In this document: piece after piece, positions 17,285 through 26,845 of the stretch | Position numbering within the stretch: position 1 is the first letter of the stretch | Layout of the letters: every line of letters starts with the position of its first letter | Assembly (NCBI GenBank): GCA_039819665.1 | Contig: JBCBRM010000016.1 | Coordinates: 76,985-140,984, forward strand | Direction: 5' to 3' | Length of the DNA stretch: 64,000 nucleotides | Source of the DNA: JAWPMV01 sp039819665 | Lineage (GTDB): Bacteria > Bacteroidota > Bacteroidia > J057 | Notes under the pieces: model-generated | Told to the model about the DNA's origin: nothing | Database searches by the model: none | Seen by the model: only the letters and a program-made list of their open reading frames with translations | Position numbers and translations under genes: made by a program

Positions 17285-19414
17285 TTATCTCACTTGCAAC
17301 AAAAATTTCTCAAAAAATACCGCATCCTCTACTTCCACTTTCATCAAATAGGCCCCGGAAGCCGGAAATTCTAAGAGCAAATTTTCCTCGACCAGGCCCC
17401 GCCTTTCTCCTAAATTTTTCTGCATCAATTCTCTTCCCTGCAAGTCAAAAATGGAAAGTTTCACCTCTTCTCCATGTAGGTTATCCAGACTCATATTCAT
17501 CTGACCGGAATTGGGATTAGGATAAAGCCTGAATTCATGGCGATCTGCTAGCTCTGGTTCAAGACCCACAACTCTACAAGTTCCTTCGATGCGGATGTTA
17601 TCGAGGTAAATATTATTGCCAAAATCAGAGACGGTTTCAAACCTCAAAGCAAATTGAGATTGTCCTACATACGCATTCAGATCTATTTCAACACATTCAG
17701 CACCATCTCCGGCATAACACCAATCCTCATCAACTGCAGGAACGAAAGGGCCTGGATTACTTCCAGTTGGTGGGGCTGTTGCAAAACTCTGCATGCCATC
17801 ATCTCCCATTCGAATCAAAGCATCAGGGAAGGTATTTCCCCCATCAGTAGAAGCATAAATGATCAGGCTATCTCTTTCTGTCCCAACTTCCTGTACATAA
17901 CTATAGTCGAAATTAAAGGTGATATTATCTACCTCGCTCAAATCAATCGATGGAGAGACCAAGCCATCTCTGGCACCAACAGCTGCATAAAAATATAGTT
18001 GAACATAGGCAGTATTATTTCCCGCCCTACTTCCTCCGGCAGCCTGAGTCTCCCAGGTCAACGCATTATCAGGATTGTCTATGGTCCAGCTAGCAGGGAT
18101 TCCATTTTCAAATTGCTCCTCAAAAACGATAGAAGGGTCATTGCTATTGACTGTGATTTGATCTGTTAGGGTTAACGTCCGATTTCCAAAAGAATTTCCT
18201 GCTTCAAGGGTAACTGAATAAATTCCTGCTGTTGGATAAGTGACGACTGGATTAGGATCTGTAGAAGTAGAAGGAATACCTCCGGGGAAGCTCCAATTCC
18301 ATTCATCGGGATCATTTACGGAAGCATCTGAAAAACGGATAGATTGCCCGGCACACACGATGGTACTGCTGCTGTTGAATGCCACTGCTGGTGGCAGGTC
18401 TTCAGTACAAGCATTTGAATTTGCCAGAATACCCCTACGTGGAGAATTAGTAAGCACTGTCCGCATACGGGTCTTTTGGTCCTGAGTAAAAATATTCATG
18501 CATGCATCATCTGAAGATTCCATATAGTTTCTCACCATATCTTCAGAACCACAGGAAACATGTCCCAAATCACAACCAAAGTTCTGCGCATCACTTTGAG
18601 GCGTATCCGCACAAAAATCATCCTGGTTACAACCTCCCCGGTCTCTTCCTTCTGGGTGAAAAACCCCCAGCCAATGGCCGATCTCATGAGTTGCTGTTCT
18701 TCCTTGATTATAGGGGAAAGCTACATTACCTCTTCGACCAAAGAATGTTGGAGCTACTACTATCCCATCTGTGCTTGCCCCTCCATTGTCAGCCGGAAGC
18801 CCACTAAGACTTGCCATATTGGGGAATTGAGCAAACCCCAGGACATTTCCCGTAATTTCTGTAACCCAGACATTGAGGTAGCGATCCGGATCCCAAAAAG
18901 TAGCAGGCTTGATATTATTATCGATATAAATATCAGACCAGGGAGGAGCCACCCAACCAAAATCATTGCGATTGACGCGATTGATCCCTCTTTCCAATAA
19001 AGGATCACCATTGGGATCGAGGGTAGCCGGACAAAATTCTATTTCTATATCAGCACCTACAGGATCATTATTAAAACCGGGGGTTCCGGACTTTCTGCGA
19101 TAATCCTCATTCAACACCTCGATTTGAGACATAACCTGGTCCAAACTCAGATTGGACCCAACCCCCACATCCTCTCCGTCATGAACGATATGGACAATGA
19201 TTGGCAAGGTCAATAGCATGCGATTTTCAATACGATTGGCTCCCAGTGCGATATTTCGCTGCATGGACATTTCAAAATCATCCAGGCTTCCCAGGCTGGG
19301 ATCATTCGCCCTACGCATACTATCCATTTCCATTGCCCGGCAAAGCCTCCTGCCTTGCCCAAAAGAATCTAAACATATCAGTAATAACCCCAATAGGAAG
19401 ACGGTATATCTCAT
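17285..19414 (-). CDS. Secreted M43-family metalloprotease with PKD and T9SS sorting domain
   Basis: 709 aa. A signal peptide (about residues 1-19) and a propeptide precede the pappalysin-like M43 catalytic domain, where HEIGHWLGVFH supplies three zinc histidines and the catalytic Glu; the Met-turn is NYMESSDDACM. NQDDFCADTPQ is the conserved M43 calcium/cysteine segment. Residues about 335-420 form a PKD domain (ends in TYPTAGIYSVTLEAGN), followed by a MAM/CBM-like beta-sandwich (DNPDNALTWET to LRFETVSD). The C-terminal 80 residues are a type A T9SS signal (RLYPNPNSGQ, then GAYLMKV, FFEKFLLQ). So it is exported by Sec, crosses the outer membrane through the Por system and is attached or released there. 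Confidence 0.92.
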   Translation of the reverse strand: MRYTVFLLGLLLICLDSFGQGRRLCRAMEMDSMRRANDPSLGSLDDFEMSMQRNIALGANRIENRMLLTLPIIVHIVHDGEDVGVGSNLSLDQVMSQIEVLNEDYRRKSGTPGFNNDPVGADIEIEFCPATLDPNGDPLLERGINRVNRNDFGWVAPPWSDIYIDNNIKPATFWDPDRYLNVWVTEITGNVLGFAQFPNMASLSGLPADNGGASTDGIVVAPTFFGRRGNVAFPYNQGRTATHEIGHWLGVFHPEGRDRGGCNQDDFCADTPQSDAQNFGCDLGHVSCGSEDMVRNYMESSDDACMNIFTQDQKTRMRTVLTNSPRRGILANSNACTEDLPPAVAFNSSSTIVCAGQSIRFSDASVNDPDEWNWSFPGGIPSTSTDPNPVVTYPTAGIYSVTLEAGNSFGNRTLTLTDQITVNSNDPSIVFEEQFENGIPASWTIDNPDNALTWETQAAGGSRAGNNTAYVQLYFYAAVGARDGLVSPSIDLSEVDNITFNFDYSYVQEVGTERDSLIIYASTDGGNTFPDALIRMGDDGMQSFATAPPTGSNPGPFVPAVDEDWCYAGDGAECVEIDLNAYVGQSQFALRFETVSDFGNNIYLDNIRIEGTCRVVGLEPELADRHEFRLYPNPNSGQMNMSLDNLHGEEVKLSIFDLQGRELMQKNLGERRGLVEENLLLEFPASGAYLMKVEVEDAVFFEKFLLQVR

Positions 19415-19540
19415 TCCAGTTCTTTTGTCCCAAGAAATCTAAGTTTTTGTTCACAAACAAGGATAAAATTTGGGAGTCCATAGGTTTACAACTTGCTGCT
19501 CAGACAATTTTTTGCAAATTGAAGATAAGAATAACACCTC

Positions 19541-20074
19541 ATGCAACTGATCATCGCTTCCCAAAATCCCATCAAAGTCAATGCTACCCTTAAAGGCTTT
19601 CAGGCTATGTTTCCTCAGGAATCTTTTGAGGTAGAAGGGGTATCCATAGCTTCTGGTGTGTCAGATCAACCCATGACTGACATAGAGACTTTGCAGGGAG
19701 CGGTAAACCGGGCTCATCATGCAAAGGAACTTTACCCACAAGCCGATTTTTGGATAGGGATAGAAGGTGGATTGGAGGAAAGAAACCAAGACTATCATGC
19801 CTTTGCCTGGGTATATGTACTGAACCATCAGCAAAAAGGGCAAAGCAGAAGTGCTTCCTTTCAACTCCCCCCACAAGTCCGCCAATTGATTCGTCAAGGA
19901 ATGGAGCTGGGAGATGCGGATGATGTGGTTTTTGGGAGCAAAAACTCCAAGCAGGCAAATGGTGCTGTGGGCCTTTTGAGTGGAGATGCGATTGTTAGGG
20001 AGACGCTTTACATACCAGCTGTTACACTGGCTTTAGTCCCCTTCCGAAATCAGGATTTATTTAAGCAGGAGTAG
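19541..20074 (+). CDS. yjjX: Inosine/xanthosine triphosphatase (YjjX/DUF84 family)
   Basis: 177 aa, the normal length. The N-terminus LIIASQNPIKVNATLKGF is the family's nucleotide-binding start, WIGIEGGLEE the central conserved strand and motif, and NGAVGLLSGDAIVR the C-terminal one. It removes non-canonical ITP/XTP from the nucleotide pool. Its last 14 bases overlap the convergent membrane protein gene on the other strand. Confidence 0.9.
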   Translation: MQLIIASQNPIKVNATLKGFQAMFPQESFEVEGVSIASGVSDQPMTDIETLQGAVNRAHHAKELYPQADFWIGIEGGLEERNQDYHAFAWVYVLNHQQKGQSRSASFQLPPQVRQLIRQGMELGDADDVVFGSKNSKQANGAVGLLSGDAIVRETLYIPAVTLALVPFRNQDLFKQE

Positions 20075-20543
20075 ATTCGAGAAAAGCCTGGATGTGTTTA
20101 CCCAAATATTCCAGTTTCTTTAGGTCAGCTGTATTTTTTTGCTGAAGGGTATACCATTTTTCCCCTTCATCTTTCACACTCAATCTAAACTTTGCCGGAT
20201 TCCCCTTTTGATCGATTCGAAGACCTTTTATTTCGGATAAAGGCTTATCTACGATAATTTTTTTCGTCCAGCCTTTTCGATGGTAAAGTTTAAAATTATC
20301 ATTCTCTTTATCGAAGACAGCTTTACTCGTCCGTAAAAGAAAGGTAAATCCCGCAAGAGAAGCCAAACAAAGTACTCCTCCCATCCAATAGGTAAAGCGA
20401 TAGGTGGACTGAGCCCCAAAGTGTCTGGCAGTCCCAATGGTCAGGGAAATTCCCGCGACAAATAAGGATGCCAATATGCCTTGTAAGAGTAAGCCTCTTT
20501 GCTCTATTACCAGTTTTTTTGCGGTATGTTCGGTTATGTCCAT
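20061..20543 (-). CDS. Small membrane protein of unknown function
   Basis: 160 aa. Two hydrophobic helices (about residues 18-37 and 52-70) are followed by a polar C-terminal domain of about 90 residues with alternating strands (VFDKENDNFKLYHRKGW, IKGLRIDQKGN), reminiscent of bacterial PH-like domains attached to two helices. No family is recognised with certainty. It overlaps the 3' end of yjjX and is divergent from pyrR. Confidence 0.6.
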   Translation of the reverse strand: MDITEHTAKKLVIEQRGLLLQGILASLFVAGISLTIGTARHFGAQSTYRFTYWMGGVLCLASLAGFTFLLRTSKAVFDKENDNFKLYHRKGWTKKIIVDKPLSEIKGLRIDQKGNPAKFRLSVKDEGEKWYTLQQKNTADLKKLEYLGKHIQAFLESTPA

Positions 20544-20671
20544 ATTCTTTAGCTCTTTGTGAAGAAAAAGCCCTTCAAATACGCCAAATTCCCTCTTTCT
20601 TCAAAGGAAAAGAGATTTATGCGAAAAGGGTTCTCTTTTTTATTGATTTATTCGCAATTTTAACCCCCGAA

Positions 20672-21217
20672 ATGAAAGCAGATAAACTAGACCTCTTTCC
20701 CAAGGGGAAACTCCAGATCACCTTACTGAGGCTTTGCCATCAATTGATGGAGAAGTATGATGATTTTTCTCCTGTAGTATTGCTGGGGATACAAACCAGT
20801 GGTGTTCATTTAGCCCGACGTATACAGGCTATGATGAAAGAATTGGTAGGAACGGACCTTCTGACGGGGGAATTGGATGCTACATTCTTCCGCGATGATT
20901 TCCGCATGCGAACAGAACCGCTGGAACCGAATCGTACCCATATTGATTTTCTGATTGAAGATAAACACGTCATCCTGCTGGATGATGTACTCTACACGGG
21001 GCGTACCATACGAGCCACACTGGATGCTATGCTCGCCTATGGTAGACCTAAAAGTGTTGAGCTTTTTGTACTCGTCGATCGAAAACACAGGCGCGAATTA
21101 CCGATTCAGCCTTCTTATGTGGGAATTCAGGTAGATACCATCAAGACCCAAAGGGTATTGGTAGATCTAAAGGAAGCAGGTGGCAAAGATCAGGTTTTAC
21201 TGGTTTCACAGGAATAG
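20672..21217 (+). CDS. pyrR: PyrR-like phosphoribosyltransferase
   Basis: 181 aa from the ATG at 20672; upstream in-frame codons overlap the divergent gene and do not look coding. The PRPP loop VILLDDVLYTGRTIRA is diagnostic of type I phosphoribosyltransferases, and LVDRKHRRELPIQPSYVG is the PyrR C-terminal signature. PyrR binds pyr mRNA and/or has uracil phosphoribosyltransferase activity. It sits 9 bases before pyrB, as in many pyrimidine operons. No attenuator is evident upstream. Confidence 0.9.
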   Translation: MKADKLDLFPKGKLQITLLRLCHQLMEKYDDFSPVVLLGIQTSGVHLARRIQAMMKELVGTDLLTGELDATFFRDDFRMRTEPLEPNRTHIDFLIEDKHVILLDDVLYTGRTIRATLDAMLAYGRPKSVELFVLVDRKHRRELPIQPSYVGIQVDTIKTQRVLVDLKEAGGKDQVLLVSQE

Positions 21218-21226
21218 AATAAGCAA

Positions 21227-22156
21227 ATGGCATTAAGTACGAGGCATCTACTGGGCATCAAATACATCACGGCTGAGGATATGCATAGTATCTTCGAAAC
21301 CGCAGATAATTTCAAAGAAGTCATCAACAGGCCCATCAAAAAAGTCCCTTCTCTCAGAGATATTACCATCGCCAACCTGTTTTTTGAGAACTCTACCAGA
21401 ACCAGAATCTCCTTTGAGCTGGCAGAAAAAAGACTATCTGCTGATGTGGTCAATTTCTCAGCTTCTTCTAGTAGTGTAAAGAAAGGGGAAACCCTCCTGG
21501 ATACCGTCAATAATATTCTGGCGATGAAAGTGGACATGGTAGTTATGCGTCACCCTCATCCCGGAGCCCCCGTTTACCTGAGTAAACATATTCCTGCCCA
21601 AATCATCAATGCCGGAGATGGAACTCATGAGCATCCCACGCAAGCTTTACTGGATTGCTTTTCTTTGAGAGAAAATTTTGGGTCATTCAAGGGTTTAAAG
21701 GTTGCCATCGTAGGAGATATTACCCATAGTCGGGTTGCACTATCCAACATTTTCGCCCTCAAAAAACTGGGCGCTGAAGTAACTGTATGCGGCCCCCCGA
21801 CTTTGATTCCTAAACATATTGAAAGCCTGGGAGCCAAGGTTAATTACAACCTTTACGAAACCCTCAAATGGTGTGATGCCGTAAATATGCTCCGTATCCA
21901 GCTAGAGAGGCAGGACATCAAATATTTCCCAAGCCTGAGAGATTATTCCATGCAGTACCAGCTCAATATGGAGATGTTGGATCGCTTAAATAAAAAGCTC
22001 ATTATTATGCATCCGGGTCCAATCAATCGAGGAGTAGAGATCACCAGCGAAGTAGCTGACAGCGATCAGTCTGTAATTTTGGAGCAGGTGCAAAATGGGG
22101 TAGCTACACGTATGGCGGTGCTTTATCTCTTGGCAGGTGTTAAAGGGAAGAATTAG
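21227..22156 (+). CDS. pyrB: Aspartate carbamoyltransferase catalytic subunit
   Basis: 309 aa, the usual length. The carbamoyl-phosphate motif STRTR is at residues 56-60 within FENSTRTRISFE; MRHPHPGAP and HPTQALLDCF give the catalytic histidines; MHPGPINRGVEI is the aspartate-binding 230s-240s segment. It makes carbamoyl-aspartate, the committed step of pyrimidine synthesis. It is preceded by pyrR, and no pyrI is seen nearby. Confidence 0.93.
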   Translation: MALSTRHLLGIKYITAEDMHSIFETADNFKEVINRPIKKVPSLRDITIANLFFENSTRTRISFELAEKRLSADVVNFSASSSSVKKGETLLDTVNNILAMKVDMVVMRHPHPGAPVYLSKHIPAQIINAGDGTHEHPTQALLDCFSLRENFGSFKGLKVAIVGDITHSRVALSNIFALKKLGAEVTVCGPPTLIPKHIESLGAKVNYNLYETLKWCDAVNMLRIQLERQDIKYFPSLRDYSMQYQLNMEMLDRLNKKLIIMHPGPINRGVEITSEVADSDQSVILEQVQNGVATRMAVLYLLAGVKGKN

Positions 22157-22627
22157 ATCCTTTTTCTTGGATAGTTGATTCTTCTTTTTCCTGAGATGAA
22201 AAAGAAACAAAAAATCAAGTTGGTGCAAAGCCAGCACACTATCCCTCATCCGCGCTCGATGCAGCAGCGAGGCCCCGGCGCGCTTGGGGTAAAACGTATT
22301 GACGTATTGGGGTGTTTGCGTCTATTTTTAGAAGGAATTTCTTTTTGCGATTCCTATTACCGTAGTCGCTAATTGCTATCAGCAGCAATAACTCCCCAAA
22401 TCCCCTGCCCAGGCGCGATGGTCTTAGGACGTCAATCGGGAAATGGGGCGGCAAGTGCGGCTGGTTCTTGGCGCTGCGATTTTTAACTCCAACTTTATTA
22501 AAAAGGTGGAAAAACGCCTCCCCATACAACCGATTTCTTCTTTTTTACTACTTTTGTTTGCACGTAAAAGCAAACAAATTCATACAGAAGCGTTTATAGC
22601 TTTAAAAAGCATCATTTAGTAAAAAAA
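22157..22627. other. 471-base gap with a GC-rich unexplained patch
   Basis: No gene supported. Roughly 22225-22490 is much richer in GC than the genes around it; two hand-counted 60-base lines give 58-62%. It contains small hairpins, for example AGGAAT/ATTCCT near 22333-22352. A -7-like element for the next gene lies at 22549. Confidence 0.5.
22549..22556 (+). promoter_or_regulatory. Putative -7 element for lptF/G
   Basis: TACTTTTG fits TAnnTTTG, 72 bases before the TTG start. No convincing -33 element. Confidence 0.4.
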
Positions 22628-24091
22628 TTGTTTCGAATAACCCGCATAGATAAACTTGTACTGAAGGCCTTCCTACCGCCTTTCCTTATGAGTTTTTTGA
22701 TCATCCTCTTCATCCTGGTGATGCAGTTTATGGCTGTATACATGGATAAGATTCTGGGGAAAGGTTTGGGTATCGGTATACTTTTCAAAATGATTGGATT
22801 TGCGGGAGGGAAACTGGCCATAAGCGCTATGCCCGTTGCTGTACTAGCGGGTGCCTTGATTTCCTTTGGAAGCTTTGGAGAGCATTATGAACTGGCAGCC
22901 ATTAAGTCTAGTGGAATTAGCTTGTTAAAAGCGATGCGATCGTCAATTATATTAGGGGTAATTCTGGTAGTAGGTTCGATCGCCCTATCCCACAATATTG
23001 TCCCTCTTTCCAATCTGAAGTTCTATTCCCTTTATTATGACATCAGTCGAAAAAAAGCAGAACTTGCCCTTACGCCTGGTATTTTTTACTGGGACATCAC
23101 CAATTATGTGATCCGGGTAGCAGATAAAAATAATGACAGAGGCACACTGTATGATGTACTTATTTATGATCACACAGAAAATCGGGGTAATAATGATGTG
23201 ATTATTGCAGACTCAGCCAAAACTTATACCGAAGAGGATCGCCTTCAAATGGTTCTTTATGCAGGAGTAAGGCATGAAGAAATGAAGCCAGAAAGTGGTC
23301 GTAAAAATTATCCTCATGGAAGGACCTATTTCGATTCGCTTTATTATACCTTCAATCTGGAGGACTTTAAACTTAGCCGAACAGAAGAATCTCAATTTCG
23401 ACATCAGATTACCCTTTCACAGGATGAATTAGGTTCTGCAATTGATAGTCTGGGAGATTTACAAACAGATTATTTAGAGAAGGCTTTTAACCAAATCGGA
23501 AGATATACCAAAGTTGACAGCAACTTCCTCACCGGCCCGAAAGATACCCTCAAATATGATGAGCCCTTGGTCGTGTACGATTTGGCTCCAGGAGATAGCA
23601 TTATTGGATGTGATAATATCTTGGACCATAGCGATGCCTTGAGCCGATCTTTAGTAAATATAAGAGCTGTAAAAAGCTATCTGGATTTCATGAATAAAAA
23701 GAAATCCGATCAGAATCGTACTCAAAGGAAATTCCTCTATGAGTATTACCTCCGATATGCCGTCCCTATCAATTGCCTGGTCTTTATGATCATAGGAGTT
23801 TCTTTAGGAGCAATTATTAGAAAAGGGGGATTGGGGATGCCAGCCATCGTAAGTATCATTTTTTTCATCATATCCCATATTGCAGGGACTTATGGCCGAA
23901 AGTTTTCAAAAGAGGGAGTATTGAGTCCCGAAGTGGGTGCATTTTTACCTGTTATCATATTTACTCCCATCGCCCTAATCGTTGTCTATCAAGCAACTAT
24001 GGATACGCGAATCATGGAAGCGGAAAGCTGGAAAAAAGTAAACAAAGTATTCCGATTCCTCCGGATTATTCGAAACTTCCTTCCGGTTTAG
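22628..24091 (+). CDS. LptF/LptG (YjgP/YjgQ) family LPS export permease
   Basis: 487 aa from a TTG start; this start gives the expected N-terminus (FRITRIDKLVLKAFLPPFL) with the amphipathic coupling helix before TM1. Three membrane helices at about 18-130, a large periplasmic beta-jellyroll (about 140-370) and three C-terminal helices (about 375-455) match the six-helix LptF/G layout. With LptB it drives LPS extraction from the inner membrane. Only one of the F/G pair is encoded here. Confidence 0.85.
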   Translation: MFRITRIDKLVLKAFLPPFLMSFLIILFILVMQFMAVYMDKILGKGLGIGILFKMIGFAGGKLAISAMPVAVLAGALISFGSFGEHYELAAIKSSGISLLKAMRSSIILGVILVVGSIALSHNIVPLSNLKFYSLYYDISRKKAELALTPGIFYWDITNYVIRVADKNNDRGTLYDVLIYDHTENRGNNDVIIADSAKTYTEEDRLQMVLYAGVRHEEMKPESGRKNYPHGRTYFDSLYYTFNLEDFKLSRTEESQFRHQITLSQDELGSAIDSLGDLQTDYLEKAFNQIGRYTKVDSNFLTGPKDTLKYDEPLVVYDLAPGDSIIGCDNILDHSDALSRSLVNIRAVKSYLDFMNKKKSDQNRTQRKFLYEYYLRYAVPINCLVFMIIGVSLGAIIRKGGLGMPAIVSIIFFIISHIAGTYGRKFSKEGVLSPEVGAFLPVIIFTPIALIVVYQATMDTRIMEAESWKKVNKVFRFLRIIRNFLPV

Positions 24092-24146
24092 AAATATTTT
24101 TCAAGTTTTCTATTTAGATTTTACTAACAAATCCTACTAAGCTATG

Positions 24147-24172
24147 AATTGCCTTTAGTTAAATCGGCAATT
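24147..24172. other. Small hairpin before the patatin gene
   Basis: AATTGCC (24147-24153) pairs with GGCAATT (24166-24172) around an AT-rich loop, within the patatin 5' leader. It has no T-run; role unknown. Confidence 0.35.
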
Positions 24173-24195
24173 ATCATTAAACCTAAACAAAGCTT

Positions 24196-25326
24196 ATGTA
24201 TCGATTTGCAATTTTAGTCCTCATAGGACTATGTAACTTCATTGTCCCCCTGCAAGCTCAAAACGAAGCAGGCCCAACCATTCCAGATAATGGACGCATA
24301 TTGATTGTATCTGGCGGGGGAGCCACTGGAGCATGGGGAGGAGGTGTCACCCAGGCACTTCACAAGCAAGGGCTTAGGTATGATGCGGTGATCGGCTCCA
24401 GTACGGGTAGCCTGATCGCTCCATTCATTCTAAATGAATCATTTGACGAACTCAAGGAAGGATATACTAATATTACGGATAAGGACATCTTCAATGTCCG
24501 TCCTTTCAAAACAAAAGGTAAAAAGAAAGGAGAACTCAGGATGTTCAATGCTTTATGGCGGATCATTTCTCCTAAAAAGACCCTAGGAGAAAGTAAAAAC
24601 CTCCTAAAGACCATTCGGAAATTCTTTACTCAGACAGACTTTGATTCTCTTAGAAATACAGAATGCGATTTCTTTGTCACTGTGGTAAATGTGCTGGAAG
24701 ATGAAGTGGAATATAAATCCATCCACGACCCTGAACTGGGGATGGTAAATGGGGTTTATGATTCCGTCGAAGCCTACAAATCCTACACACGCTGGATTTG
24801 GGCCTCTGCCAATTTTCCGGTCTTTATGTCCATGCATAGTGTAAGGGATGAGGCAGGAGTACGCAGCTATTATTTTGATGGGGGGATTAAAGAAAGTATT
24901 CCTTTAGAGAAAGGTCTGGCCTTGGCTAGAGAAAAAGGCTACAGAAATATTGATGTCATCATTCACAGCACCGGAGATCCTCAGCTTACGCATGACAGTC
25001 AGGTAAATAAAGCCATGAAGTTGCTAGGAAGAACTATTGAAATATTTCGAAGTGAAGTTAGGCAGAACGATGTAAAGTTGGTCGAAGCCATTGGAAAATT
25101 AGAAGCTCGACCTAAAAAAGAAGATGCGATCGATGTCACTATTTACTATATGGCTCCAGAAGATTATAACCGCATTCCTAATCAGTTGATCTTTGATAAA
25201 ACTGAGATGACCGAGCTATGGGAAATCGGTACCCAAATTTTCAACTTGAACAGATACGAAGGCAAAATTGTCGAATTCAGCATAGACAATGACCAGGCCC
25301 TTAACGATCTTTTGGGTAATAGGTAA
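24196..25326 (+). CDS. Exported patatin-like phospholipase
   Basis: 376 aa with a signal peptide ending near PLQAQ. The patatin fold is complete: oxyanion loop SGGGATGAWGGG, nucleophile elbow GSSTG (Ser69), and the Asp of the dyad in YYFDGGIKES. It should hydrolyse acyl esters of phospholipids or other lipids outside the cytoplasm. Unlike PlpD/FplA no C-terminal barrel is present, so it stays periplasmic or is secreted. Single gene with its own terminator. Confidence 0.9.
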   Translation: MYRFAILVLIGLCNFIVPLQAQNEAGPTIPDNGRILIVSGGGATGAWGGGVTQALHKQGLRYDAVIGSSTGSLIAPFILNESFDELKEGYTNITDKDIFNVRPFKTKGKKKGELRMFNALWRIISPKKTLGESKNLLKTIRKFFTQTDFDSLRNTECDFFVTVVNVLEDEVEYKSIHDPELGMVNGVYDSVEAYKSYTRWIWASANFPVFMSMHSVRDEAGVRSYYFDGGIKESIPLEKGLALAREKGYRNIDVIIHSTGDPQLTHDSQVNKAMKLLGRTIEIFRSEVRQNDVKLVEAIGKLEARPKKEDAIDVTIYYMAPEDYNRIPNQLIFDKTEMTELWEIGTQIFNLNRYEGKIVEFSIDNDQALNDLLGNR

Positions 25327-25358
25327 TCAAAGTATTCGTACAAAACCTGAAATACAAT

Positions 25359-25390
25359 AAGCCCTCTCATATCCTGAGAGGGCTTTCTGA
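25359..25390 (+). terminator. Terminator after the patatin gene
   Basis: AAGCCCTCTCA (25359-25369) pairs with TGAGAGGGCTT (25375-25385), loop TATCC, then a short T-rich tail. Its A/T flanks could also serve the opposite strand. Confidence 0.8.
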
Positions 25391-25414
25391 TTCTTGTGTG
25401 CTTTGTTCGGTAGC

Positions 25415-25795
25415 CTATTGCTGTTGCTGTAAGTGGGGAGGGATGTTATAATAGAAACGCTCATGAACGATTTGCCCATCCTTCCAACGCTGTACGCAAA
25501 CCTCTTCCATTTTCATACGATTTCCGTCCTGAAAGCTAACATCTGTCCAGGCTTCTACCATGGTTATAGCAGCATCTTCATCTGCTGTAATGGAGTGAAA
25601 TCCGCCCCCATGATGCTCTTTTACCATAGTAAACCATTCTTGCAAGGCTTTGCGATTAGTTTCTTTGCCTTCGCGCTTTCGTCCATCAGCCTCAACTGCT
25701 ACCACCTCTGGATGGTAATGCTTTTCAAATGCTTCCATTGCTTGTCCTTGTCCAAGCATAGCATAGAGATCTTCGGCCTTTTCTTTGTAGGTCAT
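25415..25795 (-). CDS. SnoaL/NTF2-like domain protein
   Basis: 126 aa from the ATG at 25795; an upstream in-frame ATG would add a hydrophobic stretch that is probably non-coding. The order helix (YKEKAEDLYAMLGQGQAMEAFEKHY) followed by strands (ITMVEAWTDVSF, MKMEEVCVQRWKDGQIVHERFYY) is the NTF2-like cone fold of ketosteroid isomerase relatives. Ligand unknown. The C-terminus ends in a Gln run. Confidence 0.75.
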   Translation of the reverse strand: MTYKEKAEDLYAMLGQGQAMEAFEKHYHPEVVAVEADGRKREGKETNRKALQEWFTMVKEHHGGGFHSITADEDAAITMVEAWTDVSFQDGNRMKMEEVCVQRWKDGQIVHERFYYNIPPHLQQQQ

Positions 25796-25930
25796 TACTA
25801 AAAAATTAAGGGTTATAAAAATGTAAAAGAATACGCTGTATTCAGATATGAACACCAGCTGCGCGTGTATTCCAGATGATAAGTAGGTAGGTAATTTGGA
25901 GACTTTAAATTAGGGATTTTCTCTCCGATT

Positions 25931-26845
25931 TCAAACCGTTTCTTTCCTCATGGCTTTTCGCAAGATCTTTGCCCGTTTATCTGGTCCATCATGACTCCAA
26001 CCCGGAGCTAGAAAGATATAGCGCAATTTATCAGACCATTTATTTGCCCTTTTTACATCTTTCCAAATGGCTCCGTATTCATGGGTAGCAACCGTCAGAG
26101 GATGATGGGATTCGATATTCTTTGTCAGGCCATATACCGGTTTTTCTAAATCTTTTTCCTCCGAAAAAGTCCCAAACATACGATCCCAAATGATGAGGAC
26201 CCCGGCATGATTGCAATCGAGGTAGCGAATGTTGGAAGCATGATGTACACGATGATGGGAAGGGGTATTGAAAATGAGTTCGATAGGCCTCGGCAATTTC
26301 CCCACCAACTCCGTATGCACCCAAAATTGGTAGAGGAGGTTGAGAGAGATCATACTAAAAATCATAAGTGCATCAAATCCCAGAAGTGGCAACCATAGCC
26401 AGAAAACATACTTATGAATTCTTTCTCCTACTCCCTGTCGTAAAGCGGTTCCAAAATTCATCTTTACAGAAGAATGATGCGGTACATGCCCCGCCCAAAA
26501 GAGTCTTACTTCATGATTGAGTCGATGGAACCAGTAATATGTAAAATCATCCAGAAAAAAGAGAAGAATCCAGGCCCACCATTGTCTCTGAATCACATCT
26601 CTCAAAGGACTGATCTCATGTAGGTAGTAGATAAGGATGAAGAGTAAAAGCTTGGGAACAATTTCAACAATGGCCGAAGCTACTGCCATAGAAATAGAAG
26701 CCCAGGTATCCTTGCCGTGATAGAGGTCCAGCTGTTCTTTGCGGTCGTACCACATTTCCAGCAACATGACGATGATGAATAAAGGGAAGGCCAAAACCAG
26801 GAGCTGATCCTGAGACATTTGTTCGGCGAAGTAAGCGAAGTCCAT
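25931..26845 (-). CDS. Sterol desaturase / fatty acid hydroxylase superfamily membrane protein
   Basis: 304 aa, integral membrane. The di-iron histidine boxes are complete: HRLNH (HX3H), HVPHH (HX2HH) and HRVHH (HX2HH), plus HAGVLIIWDRMFGTF near the end. These enzymes hydroxylate or desaturate lipid acyl or sterol substrates with O2. Four hydrophobic helices are visible. Substrate undetermined. Single gene. Confidence 0.88.
   Translation of the reverse strand: MDFAYFAEQMSQDQLLVLAFPLFIIVMLLEMWYDRKEQLDLYHGKDTWASISMAVASAIVEIVPKLLLFILIYYLHEISPLRDVIQRQWWAWILLFFLDDFTYYWFHRLNHEVRLFWAGHVPHHSSVKMNFGTALRQGVGERIHKYVFWLWLPLLGFDALMIFSMISLNLLYQFWVHTELVGKLPRPIELIFNTPSHHRVHHASNIRYLDCNHAGVLIIWDRMFGTFSEEKDLEKPVYGLTKNIESHHPLTVATHEYGAIWKDVKRANKWSDKLRYIFLAPGWSHDGPDKRAKILRKAMRKETV

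Noticed and set aside
18502..19593. Long plus-strand open frames opposite the M43 protease
   Set aside because: They lie antisense to a well-supported gene with zinc motif, PKD and sorting domain, and have no recognisable motifs.
22239..22529. 96-codon reading frame on the minus strand in the GC-rich gap
   Set aside because: Composition and the Arg/Ala-rich reading look like the translation of a repeat, with no start context or known motif.
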